60,361 bases of DNA, taken from contig JANQFF010000233.1 in NCBI GenBank assembly GCA_028277965.1, forward strand, positions 1-60,361, given 5' to 3'. The number at the start of each line of letters is the position of its first letter. Position 1 is the stretch's first letter. Below, piece by piece: positions 42,801 to 52,055 of the stretch. The translations under genes were made by a program, and so were the position numbers. The notes under the pieces are model-generated. The model ran no database searches. It was not told the origin of the DNA and saw only the letters and a list, made by a program, of their open reading frames with translations. Source of the stretch: Pseudomonadales bacterium. GTDB lineage: Bacteria; Pseudomonadota; Gammaproteobacteria; Pseudomonadales; Azotimanducaceae.

Positions 42801-44861
42801 ATGACGATTCGATGGCTCTTTGCTGTATGGATGTTGGCTGGCTGGGTGTCCGCACAGGCGTCAATCGACCGCGACCAGGACGATATAGCGGGAGTGGTCA
42901 CGAGCGCCCAGGGTGCCGAAGCGGGGGTCTGGGTCATCGCTGAGACCGACGATTTCGATACGCGGTTTGCACGTATTGTCGTCACCAACGACAAAGGGCA
43001 GTTCCTGGTACCCGACCTGCCAGCGGCGGACTATCGGATCTGGGTTCGCGGCTACGGACTTCTTGACTCGGAAGCGCAATCGGTCGACAGGGGCACCGAG
43101 GTCACGCTTCAGGTTGAGGTGGCGCCGGACGCTGAGAGTGCAGCGCGAGTCTATCCCGCCGCATACTGGTACGCGATGATCGGACTGCCTGACGCTGCTG
43201 AGTTATCCCAGGTGCCCGGTGGCCGGAACATGTACCTCATGTGGATGAAGAACATGGGATGTGTCGGCTGTCATCAGATGGGTCAGCTCTCGACGCGCAC
43301 AATTCCTGCCATGTACGACGATGCAGAGTCATCAACTGATGCCTGGGCCCGACGTATTGGCTCGGGTCAGGCCGGAAACAACATGGTTCGCATCGTAGCC
43401 CAACTCCTAGGCGGGACACCTATAAGGTACCTGGCGGACTGGAGTGATCGCATCGCAGCGGGTGAAGCTCCAGATCAGAAGCCCGTTAGACCCTCAGGGC
43501 ACGAACGCAACGTGGTGGCGACAGTTCGAGACTGGTCGACATCAAAAGCCTACATGCACGACCTGTCCGGGACGGATCGACGGGATCCGACGGTGAATGG
43601 ATATGGGCCGCTCTATGGCGCTCCAGAACTCAGCACCGATGCCATGCCCATTCTCGATCCCGTGGCGAATACCGCGACCGAGGTTGTTGTGCCGGTGAGG
43701 GATTCGGATACACCCACAACCCACGAGGCCCCCGTGGTTCAACCTTCGCCGTACTGGGGTGACGAGCGTATCTGGGACAGCCAGGCGAATATCCACAATC
43801 CTATGCTGGATGCCGAGGGGCGGGTCTGGTTAACGGCGCGTATTCGGGGGCCGGATAACCCGGATTTCTGTAAAAAAGGTCATCCGTCCGCGGAGCAGTA
43901 CCCAACGGAACGCACCGGCCGCCACCTTGCGGTATTTGATCCGAAAGATGAGAGCTACCGGTTCGTGGACACCTGTTTCGGCACCCACCACCTGCAATTT
44001 GCGTACGACCACCGGAATATTCTCTGGACCAGCGGGGATCGCAATGTTGTGGGGTGGCTGGATACGGAACGGTTCCTCGAGAGTGGCGATTCAGCCGGGT
44101 CCCAGGGCTGGTTTCCCCTGGTGCTCGACTATAACGGCAACGGGCAACTGGATGAATGGACGGAGCCTGATGCGGCTGATCCTGAGAAAGATCTGCGGCA
44201 GGCTGCCGGGTTCTACGCGGTTATGCCGGAACCACGCGGGCGTGCGGTCTGGGGCTCCAACGCGTTTCGTTTCCCGGGTTCGATAACCCGACTGGACCCG
44301 GAGACGGGGTTAGCCGAGATTTATGAGCCGCCATTGCCGGGTTTCGGCGTTCGCGGCGCAGACATCGATAAAAACAGCGTTGTCTGGACGTCACTCGGTA
44401 GCGGTCATCTGGGTGCATTTGATAGACGTAAATGCAAGGGACCGCTCAACGGCCCTGAAGCCACGGGCAAACACTGTCCCGAGGGTTGGTCTTTTTACGA
44501 CCTGCCCGGTCCGGCATTTGCTGATGAACCGGGCTTCAGCGTTGAATCGAGTTACTACACCTGGGTGGACCAGCACAATGCGCTTGGTCTTGGCGAAGAC
44601 GTTCCTATCGCGACGGGTAACCTGTTCGATGGCGTGCATGCGCTTGTCGACGGGGAGTTTGTCACTCTGCGGATCCCTTACCCGATGGGTTTCTACACAA
44701 AGGGGTTTGAAGGTCGCATCGACGACCCGGATGCAGGCTGGAAAGGCCGTGGGCTGTGGGTGCCAAGCGGAGACCGCACACCCTGGCTGATGGAGGGGGG
44801 TAAGGGAACCAGGCCACTAGTGGTGCACTTTCAGATCCGACCCGATCCTCTGGCTAAATAG
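42801..44861 (+). CDS. Secreted single-haem protein with carboxypeptidase-regulatory-like and beta-propeller domains
   Basis: 686 residues. Signal peptide TIRWLFAVWMLAGWVSAQA. Residues about 27-105 form a carboxypeptidase-regulatory-like (Cna B) domain (IAGVVTSAQGAEAGVWVIAE). A c-type haem motif CVGCH lies near residue 155. The rest is a streptogramin-lyase-like beta-propeller (HNPMLDAEGRVWLTARIRG; ITRLDPETGLAEIYEPP; VRGADIDKNSVVWTSLGSG). The ATG at 42801 has AAAGGAGAG upstream and starts the signal peptide; longer in-frame starts exist. It is probably periplasmic and involved in redox or oxidation of an unknown substrate. A REP pair follows at once. Confidence 0.85.
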   Translation: MTIRWLFAVWMLAGWVSAQASIDRDQDDIAGVVTSAQGAEAGVWVIAETDDFDTRFARIVVTNDKGQFLVPDLPAADYRIWVRGYGLLDSEAQSVDRGTEVTLQVEVAPDAESAARVYPAAYWYAMIGLPDAAELSQVPGGRNMYLMWMKNMGCVGCHQMGQLSTRTIPAMYDDAESSTDAWARRIGSGQAGNNMVRIVAQLLGGTPIRYLADWSDRIAAGEAPDQKPVRPSGHERNVVATVRDWSTSKAYMHDLSGTDRRDPTVNGYGPLYGAPELSTDAMPILDPVANTATEVVVPVRDSDTPTTHEAPVVQPSPYWGDERIWDSQANIHNPMLDAEGRVWLTARIRGPDNPDFCKKGHPSAEQYPTERTGRHLAVFDPKDESYRFVDTCFGTHHLQFAYDHRNILWTSGDRNVVGWLDTERFLESGDSAGSQGWFPLVLDYNGNGQLDEWTEPDAADPEKDLRQAAGFYAVMPEPRGRAVWGSNAFRFPGSITRLDPETGLAEIYEPPLPGFGVRGADIDKNSVVWTSLGSGHLGAFDRRKCKGPLNGPEATGKHCPEGWSFYDLPGPAFADEPGFSVESSYYTWVDQHNALGLGEDVPIATGNLFDGVHALVDGEFVTLRIPYPMGFYTKGFEGRIDDPDAGWKGRGLWVPSGDRTPWLMEGGKGTRPLVVHFQIRPDPLAK

Positions 44862-44913
44862 ACATCGCGGCTGAAGCCGCTCCTACAAGGCGACTCGGCT
44901 TCAGCCGCGATGT
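44862..44913. repeat. Inverted REP pair between convergent genes
   Basis: ACATCGCGGCTGAAGCCG (44862-44879) and its exact complement (44896-44913) flank 16 bases. It occupies the whole 53-base gap between the two convergent stop codons and could act as a bidirectional mRNA end structure. Confidence 0.9.
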
Positions 44914-44914
44914 G

Positions 44915-45985
44915 TCAGTCGGTCTTGAGTTCCAGCCAAAGCGGCCTGTGATCGGACAGGTGAAACCGCAGGTACTTGCGGAATTCCTTGATGGCTTTGC
45001 TGTGGGTGGTTGCTGCGCGTATCTGGTTCCACTTGGTTGCGAAGACGACGTTATCGAAATCGAACACGCCGGAACCGGTGATACGGTTGCTGAACCTGCT
45101 CGGGCTCACCGCCATCTGATCGTAGGTTTTGTCGTTGCCGATGTTGGATCCGCCTATTCGAGACAGGGCGGCGGGCTGATTGCCGATGTTGTCGTTTGAC
45201 TCGTAGTCGAGCGAACGCCAGCCGAACTCCCTCAAGGCTTTGATTGTCGCCTCGTTGTGAGTCGTATTGGGGACGTTCATGTCACCCATAAGAAGAATAT
45301 CGCGGTCCCAGGCATGTTCCCCCGTGGATACACGATGAGCCCACCTGGCGAGCGCGTGGATTTCGAGAACGCGCCGTGCGTACTTCAGCCTGTTTTTCTC
45401 TGATGTTGAGTTCTGCGCGGCACCGTAATAGAGGTGCACGTTGGCGATGATGAACTCGACCCGCCCCGAGATGAAACTGCCAATGTATGGATTGCGGTCA
45501 AACGGGATGAATCGATGATTGGAGAACTTCTGGGTTTTGTCCTCACCTCCCTGGCGATAGTGGACCGTAACCGTGCGTTTGGGGTATTCGCGCTTGGTGA
45601 GCGCGACTTCCCCCCAGACTTTGTCCAGTTCCACCTTGTCGACCCGGTAGATGAATGCCAGGCGTTCATCGTTACCCGCCTTGTCGGACATGACGAAGTT
45701 GTACTTGGGACCAAGGCGTTTCAGGATCGTCTGAAAGTGTCCGAAGTCGTCGTTGAGTTCCTGAACAGCTACGAGGTCGAAGCGTTTGAGAATGTGCGCA
45801 ATGACATACAGGGATCGTAAGGGGCGATCCTGTGGTCCGAGGTTGGCGATGTTCCAGCTTGCGACCAGCAGGTGGCCGTCCCGGCTTTTGGGAACGTTGC
45901 GCGCCGTAAAGTGTTTATCCAGGGCCTTGCGTTCCTTCGTACCGTTGAAGGGGAGAGGCCCCGGATCCGGAAATGTAATCGCCAT
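44915..45985 (-). CDS. Endonuclease/exonuclease/phosphatase (EEP) family protein
   Basis: 356 residues, no signal peptide. EEP fold motifs in order: ASWNIANLG, VAVQELNDDFG (metal Glu), FIIANVHLYYGA, LLMGDMNVPNTT (Asp/Asn), TYDQMAVSP and LSDHRPLWLEL (catalytic Asp-His). Family members are DNases, sphingomyelinases or inositol phosphatases; which one cannot be read. SD GAAGG precedes the ATG. Last gene of a four-gene minus operon. Confidence 0.88.
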   Translation of the reverse strand: MAITFPDPGPLPFNGTKERKALDKHFTARNVPKSRDGHLLVASWNIANLGPQDRPLRSLYVIAHILKRFDLVAVQELNDDFGHFQTILKRLGPKYNFVMSDKAGNDERLAFIYRVDKVELDKVWGEVALTKREYPKRTVTVHYRQGGEDKTQKFSNHRFIPFDRNPYIGSFISGRVEFIIANVHLYYGAAQNSTSEKNRLKYARRVLEIHALARWAHRVSTGEHAWDRDILLMGDMNVPNTTHNEATIKALREFGWRSLDYESNDNIGNQPAALSRIGGSNIGNDKTYDQMAVSPSRFSNRITGSGVFDFDNVVFATKWNQIRAATTHSKAIKEFRKYLRFHLSDHRPLWLELKTD

Positions 45986-45999
45986 GATGTGCCTTCTAT

Positions 46000-47124
46000 C
46001 TACAGATTCAGGAAGGATGTCAGATCGGAGTTCCCATACTTGTTCAGGAGGTTGGCCAGGTTGATGTTCAAAACCAGGCCGACCTCGTTGCCGTTGTCGC
46101 TATCACGCCAGATGACACCCAGAGAGGTGTTTTTAACCGGGGTATGGAGCATTACACCGTACCCCATGGTATCCATGCCGTTGATGTTGGCGAGCGAAAC
46201 GACTGCTGACGCTCCCCAACGCATGTGTTGAGCTCCGTTTTGCCACTTCCATCGCTGGTAACCAAACACTTCTACCACTATCGCCGCGTGGGTCTCGTTG
46301 TCGTCATCGGGTGAATCGATCAGCTCGACAGCAGGTGACGGGTGGAGTATTACCCATTGATACTCAGGTGCTCTCGGGAACTGATCTTTGTCCTGGGTCG
46401 TTTTGGAAAAGCGCCAGCTGTTGAACGCGAGTTCCCACGGAAACTGAACACTGTCGCCGTTCAGATAAGCCTCCCACTCTTTGTCGCGGCTCGAAAGAAA
46501 TCGCTCATTTACACCGATGACCGGGCGGGCGTGGGATGTGATGACTTCGTTCGCAGCAGAGGCGGTTCGAACCGATTTGGCATACACGGATACCGCGTCA
46601 GCGCATGACGAACTATCGATGACCGCACATTCACTTTCGAACAATTGGGCTGCGTCAAAATCACTGATTTTGATTTTGCCGCTGGGATCCAGCGCCCACT
46701 GATCGCGTGTGTCTACAGCGAGATTGAACTCGCTCGTCTGTACGCGTTCCTGCAGGGTCTCAAGGGCTTTGAGATGTCTCCCGGCTGTGCAATCAGCCGA
46801 AAAATCGTCGCATGTACTCGTTGGCAGGTCCGCCAGGTCTGCCAGCATCTTTTCGAGTAACAAACCGCGCTCGATGGCTATGTCTGTCGGGCTTTTTGTG
46901 CTGATCAGTTTCCGATATTGCGCGTTCAGCTGTGTCGTGTCTGAAGTTCCCAGAACACACGGGTCACCTCGGAGGATACCCAGCACGTTCACTGGCTCCA
47001 GATCCGCTTCAGTACGTATGTCTGCTTCGTAGACTGACAGACAGGGGTCTTCAGCTGCGGCGTTTGCCGTCCAAGCCGCAGCCGTTATCAGGAGCAGCGA
47101 TCTACAGGTCTTTGAGAAGGCCAT
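46000..47124 (-). CDS. Secreted protein of unknown function
   Basis: 374 residues. Signal peptide SLLLITAAAWTANAAAE. The mature protein has paired cysteines (CLSVYEADI, GDPCVLG, CDDFSADCTAG, SECAVIDSSSCAD) that suggest disulfides in the periplasm. The C-terminal third ends in alternating hydrophobic strands (GYGVMLHTPVKNTSLGVIW; VGLVLNINLANLLNKYG). No family recognised. The ATG overlaps the alpha/beta hydrolase gene by 23 bases; the EEP gene starts 14 bases after its stop. Confidence 0.72.
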   Translation of the reverse strand: MAFSKTCRSLLLITAAAWTANAAAEDPCLSVYEADIRTEADLEPVNVLGILRGDPCVLGTSDTTQLNAQYRKLISTKSPTDIAIERGLLLEKMLADLADLPTSTCDDFSADCTAGRHLKALETLQERVQTSEFNLAVDTRDQWALDPSGKIKISDFDAAQLFESECAVIDSSSCADAVSVYAKSVRTASAANEVITSHARPVIGVNERFLSSRDKEWEAYLNGDSVQFPWELAFNSWRFSKTTQDKDQFPRAPEYQWVILHPSPAVELIDSPDDDNETHAAIVVEVFGYQRWKWQNGAQHMRWGASAVVSLANINGMDTMGYGVMLHTPVKNTSLGVIWRDSDNGNEVGLVLNINLANLLNKYGNSDLTSFLNL

Positions 47125-48163
47125 AAAACGTTCCGAAGCGTTTGAGCCAGGATTCCCCGGCAGGTACCTTCGAGTCCTTGAGTATTTTCTTCGCTATGTC
47201 CTCGACGTCTGTATCAGGCACTTTCTTGAAGCCTGCCAGCGCTGCATCTTTCTCAGCGGTTTTGATTGTTCCGTTCCCGGCCATGCGCTCAAACAGTGGA
47301 ATGTGGACCGTCGGATTGACCAGGTAATTCTTGAAGCTGTGGACGTTGATTTCGTGGATGTTGTCGATGCGGACATCGATAAATGTCTTTTGCTTCTTCG
47401 CTTCCTTCCACTCAGCCTCGTCTTTCGGGTCGAACTTTTCCGGTAACAGGAAAGGGTCCAGCTTGTGTGAAGCGCTCAGGTAGTTGAAGCAGGCTGTATT
47501 GGGTTTTAGAGGGGTGGGCGGCACAACCTGGCTGTCATAGACCTGCATGTCGGACTCCAACACCTTGCTGACGTTGGCAATCATCGCGACAACGCTGGCG
47601 CTTGGCACCATGGAATCCAGGATGGAGATCCCGGCTTCGTTGGGCGTTGTGGAATCCATCGCATGCAGCACATCGTGGGTGATCGCGCAGCCAAGCGAGT
47701 GGGAGATGACCGACCAGCCGGTAACCGACCCTTTGTTGTTGGGTTTGAGAACCGCAGTGATTTGTTTGGCAACCTGGGTCTTGACCCGCTGCCTGACAAG
47801 GTCGAAAAACCTGTATAAAACCACATCCGCAATGTGGGTCCAGGCGAAGTTATCCTCCTGTTTGGCCCCGCTCTCCAGCCACTGAAAGACGTCGCCGACC
47901 ACGCCTTCGATTGGAACTCCTGTCGCGCGCAGGGCCGCACTTTGTTCGGCCCAGCGTTTAATCAGGTTGTTGAATACCGTGTCGTAGTTGATACCGACTG
48001 TTTCGAAGCGATCGTCAAAAGGAATTCGTTTCAGGATGTCGTACTGTTTGTAAAGATCCTCGAGGACCGCTTTAGCGCTGTTCGCCCAATCTAACTGTAT
48101 AGCGCCATTGTCCTCGACATAGTCACCCATGCCATGGACCAGGAACAGAACGTGTCTTCTCAC
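47102..48163 (-). CDS. Alpha/beta hydrolase-like protein
   Basis: 353 residues, cytoplasmic. It begins VLFLVHGMGDYVEDNG (oxyanion strand), has a nucleophile elbow VISHSLGCAITHDVLHA and a possible catalytic His in INVHSFKNYL. The remaining sequence is not like any named lipase known to me, but the layout suits an esterase or lipase. GTG start. It follows the small membrane protein gene by ten bases and overlaps the secreted protein gene. Confidence 0.78.
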   Translation of the reverse strand: MRRHVLFLVHGMGDYVEDNGAIQLDWANSAKAVLEDLYKQYDILKRIPFDDRFETVGINYDTVFNNLIKRWAEQSAALRATGVPIEGVVGDVFQWLESGAKQEDNFAWTHIADVVLYRFFDLVRQRVKTQVAKQITAVLKPNNKGSVTGWSVISHSLGCAITHDVLHAMDSTTPNEAGISILDSMVPSASVVAMIANVSKVLESDMQVYDSQVVPPTPLKPNTACFNYLSASHKLDPFLLPEKFDPKDEAEWKEAKKQKTFIDVRIDNIHEINVHSFKNYLVNPTVHIPLFERMAGNGTIKTAEKDAALAGFKKVPDTDVEDIAKKILKDSKVPAGESWLKRFGTFYGLLKDL

Positions 48164-48173
48164 ACTGAGGCCC

Positions 48174-48584
48174 TCAGGCTGCTTGTGGATTGTCGGGTTG
48201 AGCCTGCCTTTCCCTTGCCTGTTGGGCTTTCTCCTCGCGCTCGGCGGGATTCCTGATCTTCAGAACGGTGAATATTCTGAAGACCCCATCACTGCCGCCC
48301 GCGATCAGTAGGGCTGTCAACACCTGGCCCGCAAAAGAGGTTTCTATTGCACTTCCAGATTTTCCGAGAGCAGCAAGAAGGTCTGCAACGATATCAAGAT
48401 CGTATTTCCAGAAGACGAGCAAAGCCGCAACGACGGTGAGAGGTGTCTTCACACCTTTGCCTTCAAACCGTTCAGCAAAAACACGCCAGTTGAAGATGGG
48501 CGTCATGGCCACTTCAAAGACCACGCTGAGGGTGAGGAAAACGAACAGTACGGTTCCAATCGAGTTCGGGTCGACGTCTCCCAT
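48174..48584 (-). CDS. Small membrane protein of unknown function
   Basis: 136 residues with three hydrophobic segments (SIGTVLFVFLTLSVVFEVAM, TPLTVVAALLVFWKYDLDIV, GQVLTALLIAGGSDGVFRIF) and a charged Gln/Glu-rich tail. The middle carries RVFAERFEGKGVK. I do not recognise a family. The ATG at 48584 has a perfect AGGAGG nine bases upstream; a longer frame to 48629 lacks this. First gene of the operon ending at 44915. Confidence 0.7.
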   Translation of the reverse strand: MGDVDPNSIGTVLFVFLTLSVVFEVAMTPIFNWRVFAERFEGKGVKTPLTVVAALLVFWKYDLDIVADLLAALGKSGSAIETSFAGQVLTALLIAGGSDGVFRIFTVLKIRNPAEREEKAQQARERQAQPDNPQAA

Positions 48585-48656
48585 CAGATCCTCCTCTACG
48601 GGAGTCTGGCAGACTACTCTTCGCTCCAAAACCCGGGAAGTACGTCTAAGTACGCA

Positions 48657-49172
48657 CTAGCTCCCCGGCACCCCAAGCGCCTGCAGATTTCCAACCAGCT
48701 GTGCGCCGGCTTGTGCCGGGTTAACGTCTTTGTCGACCTTCAGAATCACCCCGTCCGGACCGATATAGTACGTCCAACGATTGGCAAACCCATGGCCGCC
48801 TAAAACGCCATAAGCCCGTGCAGTTTCTTTGCTGGGATCGGCCAGGATGGGAAATGTCGCCCCGTTTTTCTCAGCGAACCCGGTGTTATCTTCAATGGAA
48901 TCGACGCTCGCCATGAAGTAGGCGACGTTGTAGTTTCGAATTTCTTTGTCACTGTCACGCAGCGCTTTACATTCGATGGTTCAGCCGCTTGTAAAGGCTT
49001 TGGGGAAGAATGCGATGACAACGTGTTTGCCTCGCAGGTCGGTCAGGGTGTGGGTTTGGCCGTCTGAACCGGGCAGGGCGAAATCGGGAGCGAGATCACC
49101 AACTCCGGGGGCTGCGGCAGCAGCAGATGCCAGCAGGAATGACGCCAGAAACGTCACAAGACGCGATGTCAT
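48657..49172 (-). CDS. Secreted peroxiredoxin (Bcp/AhpC type) selenoprotein with in-frame UGA
   Basis: 171 residues when TGA (48981-48983, codon 64) is read as selenocysteine. Signal peptide [19 protein letters not shown], then [14 protein letters not shown], then the active site [19 protein letters not shown], where U replaces the peroxidatic Cys of the FxPxxFTxxC peroxiredoxin pattern. Downstream [18 protein letters not shown] completes the thioredoxin-like fold. Both sides of the TGA are in one frame with family-length spacing. SD GGGAGA fixes the ATG at 49172. A weak imperfect hairpin with its loop about 19 bases after the UGA may be the SECIS. The nearby conserved Cys (IECK) may be a resolving residue. 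Confidence 0.85.
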
Positions 49173-49322
49173 GTAGAATCTCCCTATAAACGTTACCCGG
49201 ATAGTAATCAGGGCGAAAAAGTTTGCCAACAGGCGAATGTGTATTGCAGGAATTACGTATCCCAATGAGCTTTCATCTGTGTAGGCTCGAAAACTACTAC
49301 TAGAAACAGCGGGAGTCTCAGC

Positions 49323-50849
49323 GTGGAGTCAGCGCAGGGTCAGAGCACCCATTTTGATGTATTGATTGTAGGCGCCGGTATTTCGGGTGTTGGGTCCGCC
49401 TATCACCTGCAGGAGCAGTGTCCTGAAAAGAGTTATGTCATCCTGGAAATGAAAGATACGTTCGGCGGTACGTGGGAGACACACAAGTATCCCGGCATAC
49501 GCTCGGATTCAGATTTGTACACGTTTGGCTACCGCTTCAAACCCTGGGTAGGTGCGCCGATCGCCAGCGCGGGTGAAATCCTGAAGTACATGGGGGAGGT
49601 TATAGAAGAGAACGGTATCGATCAGCATATTCGATATGGACGCAGGATCACCGGCTGTCGCTGGTCGAGTGACGACAATCTCTGGACGATAGAAGCAACC
49701 CGTGAGTCTGACGGGGAGAAAGAAACGTTTACCTGTCAGTTTCTGTGGATGTGCCAGGGGTACTACGACCACGAACACCCTTACACGCCGGACTGGCCTG
49801 GCATGGATGACTACAAAGGTCTCTTCATACACGCCCAGGTCTGGGATCCGGAAATCGACTACTCGGGCAAACGTGTGCTCGTGATTGGTTCGGGCGCGAC
49901 GGCTGCGACGGTCATCCCTGAATTTGCGAAGACGGCAGAGCACGTCACCATGCTGCAGCGCTCACCCACCTATTTCTTCTGCAGTGAGAATCGCAATGAG
50001 CTCGCTGACCGTTTACGCGAGATCGGCATTGACGAACCGACTGTTCACCGGGTGGTTCGTACACAAATCATGTACGACCAGGACCTGATGACCCAGAGGT
50101 GTCAGACCGAACCGGATGTCGTCTTCGAGGAGCTGAAGGAGCTCATTCGCCACTATGCGGGCGAAGACTTCGAATTCGAACCGCACTTCACACCGAAATA
50201 CCGGCCCTGGCAGCAACGCCTCGCGTTTTGTCCCGACGGTGATGTCTTCCAGGCAGCGGCCGCAGGCAAGCTGAGCGTGGTAACCGACACCCTCGACACG
50301 TTCACGGAAAAGGGCGTACGGACTGCCTCAGGTGAGGAAATCGAGGCAGATATCATCGTGGCTGCCACCGGATTCAACCTGTCAGTCATGGGGGAGATCC
50401 CGTTTGCGATAGATGACAAACCGGTGGACTGGCACGAGACCGTCAACTATCGCGGGATGATGTTTACCGGTGTGCCTAACCTCGTCTGGGTGTTCGGATA
50501 TTTCCGGGCGAGCTGGACACTGAGGGTCGACATGCTCGGCGACTTCGTCTGCAACCTCCTCAACCACATGGATGAGGTGGGCGCCAAACGTATCGACGTG
50601 GCTCTCCGTCCTGAAGATGAAGACATGGAAATACTGCCCTGGATTGAAGAAGAGAACTTTAATCCCGGCTATCTCATGCGTGGTATCGACCGGCTTCCGC
50701 AGCGTGGCGCCAAACCCGAATGGCGGCACAATCAGGATTACTGGCGCGAAAAAGAAGAAATCCCCACGACGGATCTCGACGCCCCGGAGTTTTTGTACGA
50801 CGGACGTTCACGCGCCTCGACAACGGAAGCGTTGGAGTCGGCTGGATAG
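49323..50849 (+). CDS. FAD-dependent monooxygenase (Baeyer-Villiger / flavin-containing type)
   Basis: 508 residues. The FAD motif is [17 protein letters not shown], the NADP motif [17 protein letters not shown], and between them lies the fingerprint [14 protein letters not shown], a variant of the BVMO FxGxxxHxxxW[P/D] signature. An early [20 protein letters not shown] is typical of BVMO-like enzymes. It inserts oxygen next to a carbonyl or on N/S atoms; the substrate is unknown. GTG start. The stop codon sits in a short tandem repeat, followed by a degenerate palindrome. Confidence 0.9.
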   Translation: MESAQGQSTHFDVLIVGAGISGVGSAYHLQEQCPEKSYVILEMKDTFGGTWETHKYPGIRSDSDLYTFGYRFKPWVGAPIASAGEILKYMGEVIEENGIDQHIRYGRRITGCRWSSDDNLWTIEATRESDGEKETFTCQFLWMCQGYYDHEHPYTPDWPGMDDYKGLFIHAQVWDPEIDYSGKRVLVIGSGATAATVIPEFAKTAEHVTMLQRSPTYFFCSENRNELADRLREIGIDEPTVHRVVRTQIMYDQDLMTQRCQTEPDVVFEELKELIRHYAGEDFEFEPHFTPKYRPWQQRLAFCPDGDVFQAAAAGKLSVVTDTLDTFTEKGVRTASGEEIEADIIVAATGFNLSVMGEIPFAIDDKPVDWHETVNYRGMMFTGVPNLVWVFGYFRASWTLRVDMLGDFVCNLLNHMDEVGAKRIDVALRPEDEDMEILPWIEEENFNPGYLMRGIDRLPQRGAKPEWRHNQDYWREKEEIPTTDLDAPEFLYDGRSRASTTEALESAG

Positions 50850-51020
50850 CTGGATAGCTGGATAAAAGGGTAACAATGGTCCGAACACGTATGGTCAGAC
50901 CCCATTGTTACCCGTTCGCTCCAGCCATCCCTGGCGCGACGTTGATTAGGGTAGCGGTACCAGGGCTCGCTTCACACTCGCCACGTCAGACGCTATGCGT
51001 CTGACCCCCATTGTTACTAT
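50841..51020. repeat. 8-bp tandem plus degenerate copies of the TAACAATGGGGTC palindrome
   Basis: GCTGGATA occurs three times in a row (50841-50864) and includes the monooxygenase stop codon. GGGTAACAATGG (50868-50879) then faces CCATTGTTACCC (50902-50913) across 22 bases, and a half copy CTGACCCCCATTGTTACTAT lies at 51001-51020. They are related to the perfect palindrome at 797-837. Confidence 0.75.
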
Positions 51021-51037
51021 TTTTTAGCGTTACTGCT

Positions 51038-51802
51038 TCAGCCGTCAGTCGGGCCGGTAACCTGCATGCCACTCCACAACGCGGGGTTGCAGTCAGCCAC
51101 GGCGTTCAGGTGTCGTCCAAGGGACGAATTTGCCTGATTGCCGAAAAGCGCGTTGATGAAGTTAGCGTATCCAGTGGCGTTGTTGAAAACGCTGAACAGC
51201 ACCAGATCAGGTGTTGTCGGTCCGCCTGTGATGGGTGAGATCGCGTAAGACGCGTTCGGAGCCGCATCACCCAGTCCACCGAAGACCCCGTTCACGTGGT
51301 TATAGAGATCGTTCAGAGCTGCATCGTTGACGCCCTGGCGCAGGCTGCATCCCAGCGTTGATATCATTGCCTGATCGTCATCGTCAGCAGCGCCTTCGCG
51401 AGCATACACCTGGCGAATTGTGCCGAGTCTCGCTGTGCAGTCTGACACTTCGCCGAAACGTGCGCCGACTCCTGCCATGTCTTCGTTGGCTGCTGAGGCG
51501 TCCTCAGCTGCAGCCCAGGCGCTCAGGTTCTCGTAGGGGGACAGCCAAACGGTGTCGATGGGTACGTCTCCTTTAACCAGCGACCAGAGGAACGACGGTC
51601 CCAGTTGTACGTCGGACTTGTCTGCCTGGCGTTGCAGGTAGTCCCGCGCCCCCAGCAGATCATCGAGACCCTGTCCTGCCTTGTAGCTGCACGTCCACGA
51701 TTCAACGATTGCAGGTGGGGGCGGTGGTTCTGCCGCTATCGTGAGGGTGCCTGTCAGACACATCGCGACAAACGAAAGTGTTAGTAGAGTTGTTTTTTTC
51801 AC
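51038..51802 (-). CDS. Secreted protein of unknown function
   Basis: 254 residues. Signal peptide KKTTLLTLSFVAMCLTGTLTIA, then a proline run EPPPPPAIVESW. The mature part seems to have two similar halves (SWTCSYKAGQGLDDLLGARD and STLGCSLRQGVNDAALNDLY), each with an alpha-beta pattern like a dimeric ferredoxin-like fold. No family recognised. It is divergent from the GFA gene; degenerate repeats lie downstream. Confidence 0.65.
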   Translation of the reverse strand: MKKTTLLTLSFVAMCLTGTLTIAAEPPPPPAIVESWTCSYKAGQGLDDLLGARDYLQRQADKSDVQLGPSFLWSLVKGDVPIDTVWLSPYENLSAWAAAEDASAANEDMAGVGARFGEVSDCTARLGTIRQVYAREGAADDDDQAMISTLGCSLRQGVNDAALNDLYNHVNGVFGGLGDAAPNASYAISPITGGPTTPDLVLFSVFNNATGYANFINALFGNQANSSLGRHLNAVADCNPALWSGMQVTGPTDG

Positions 51803-52055
51803 TGGAATCTCCTTGTCTTAGCAAGAGTTAGGGCAATAGATGCTTCAACCAAGGAGGATGAAAGGAAGGTACGGCGTTGCGCCCAGAGGTTTCAAGATTG
51901 CAGTCCCAGACATTCTGGGTCGCTCCTTGATCTCAGCCTCTCCCGGAAACAAATTGTTAAACAATCCGCGTACGAAAGCTAGTCACGTATTTCAGGTGTC
52001 TGGCGCTTCGCGCTGTGGGATTATCGGGGTCCGGCTCGGTAGAACGGGGTACGCG

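Noticed and set aside
51840-52055. 72-residue N-terminal extension of the GFA protein
   Set aside because: The frame is open but the family begins at KGSCLCG, and the extension has no similarity or signal peptide.
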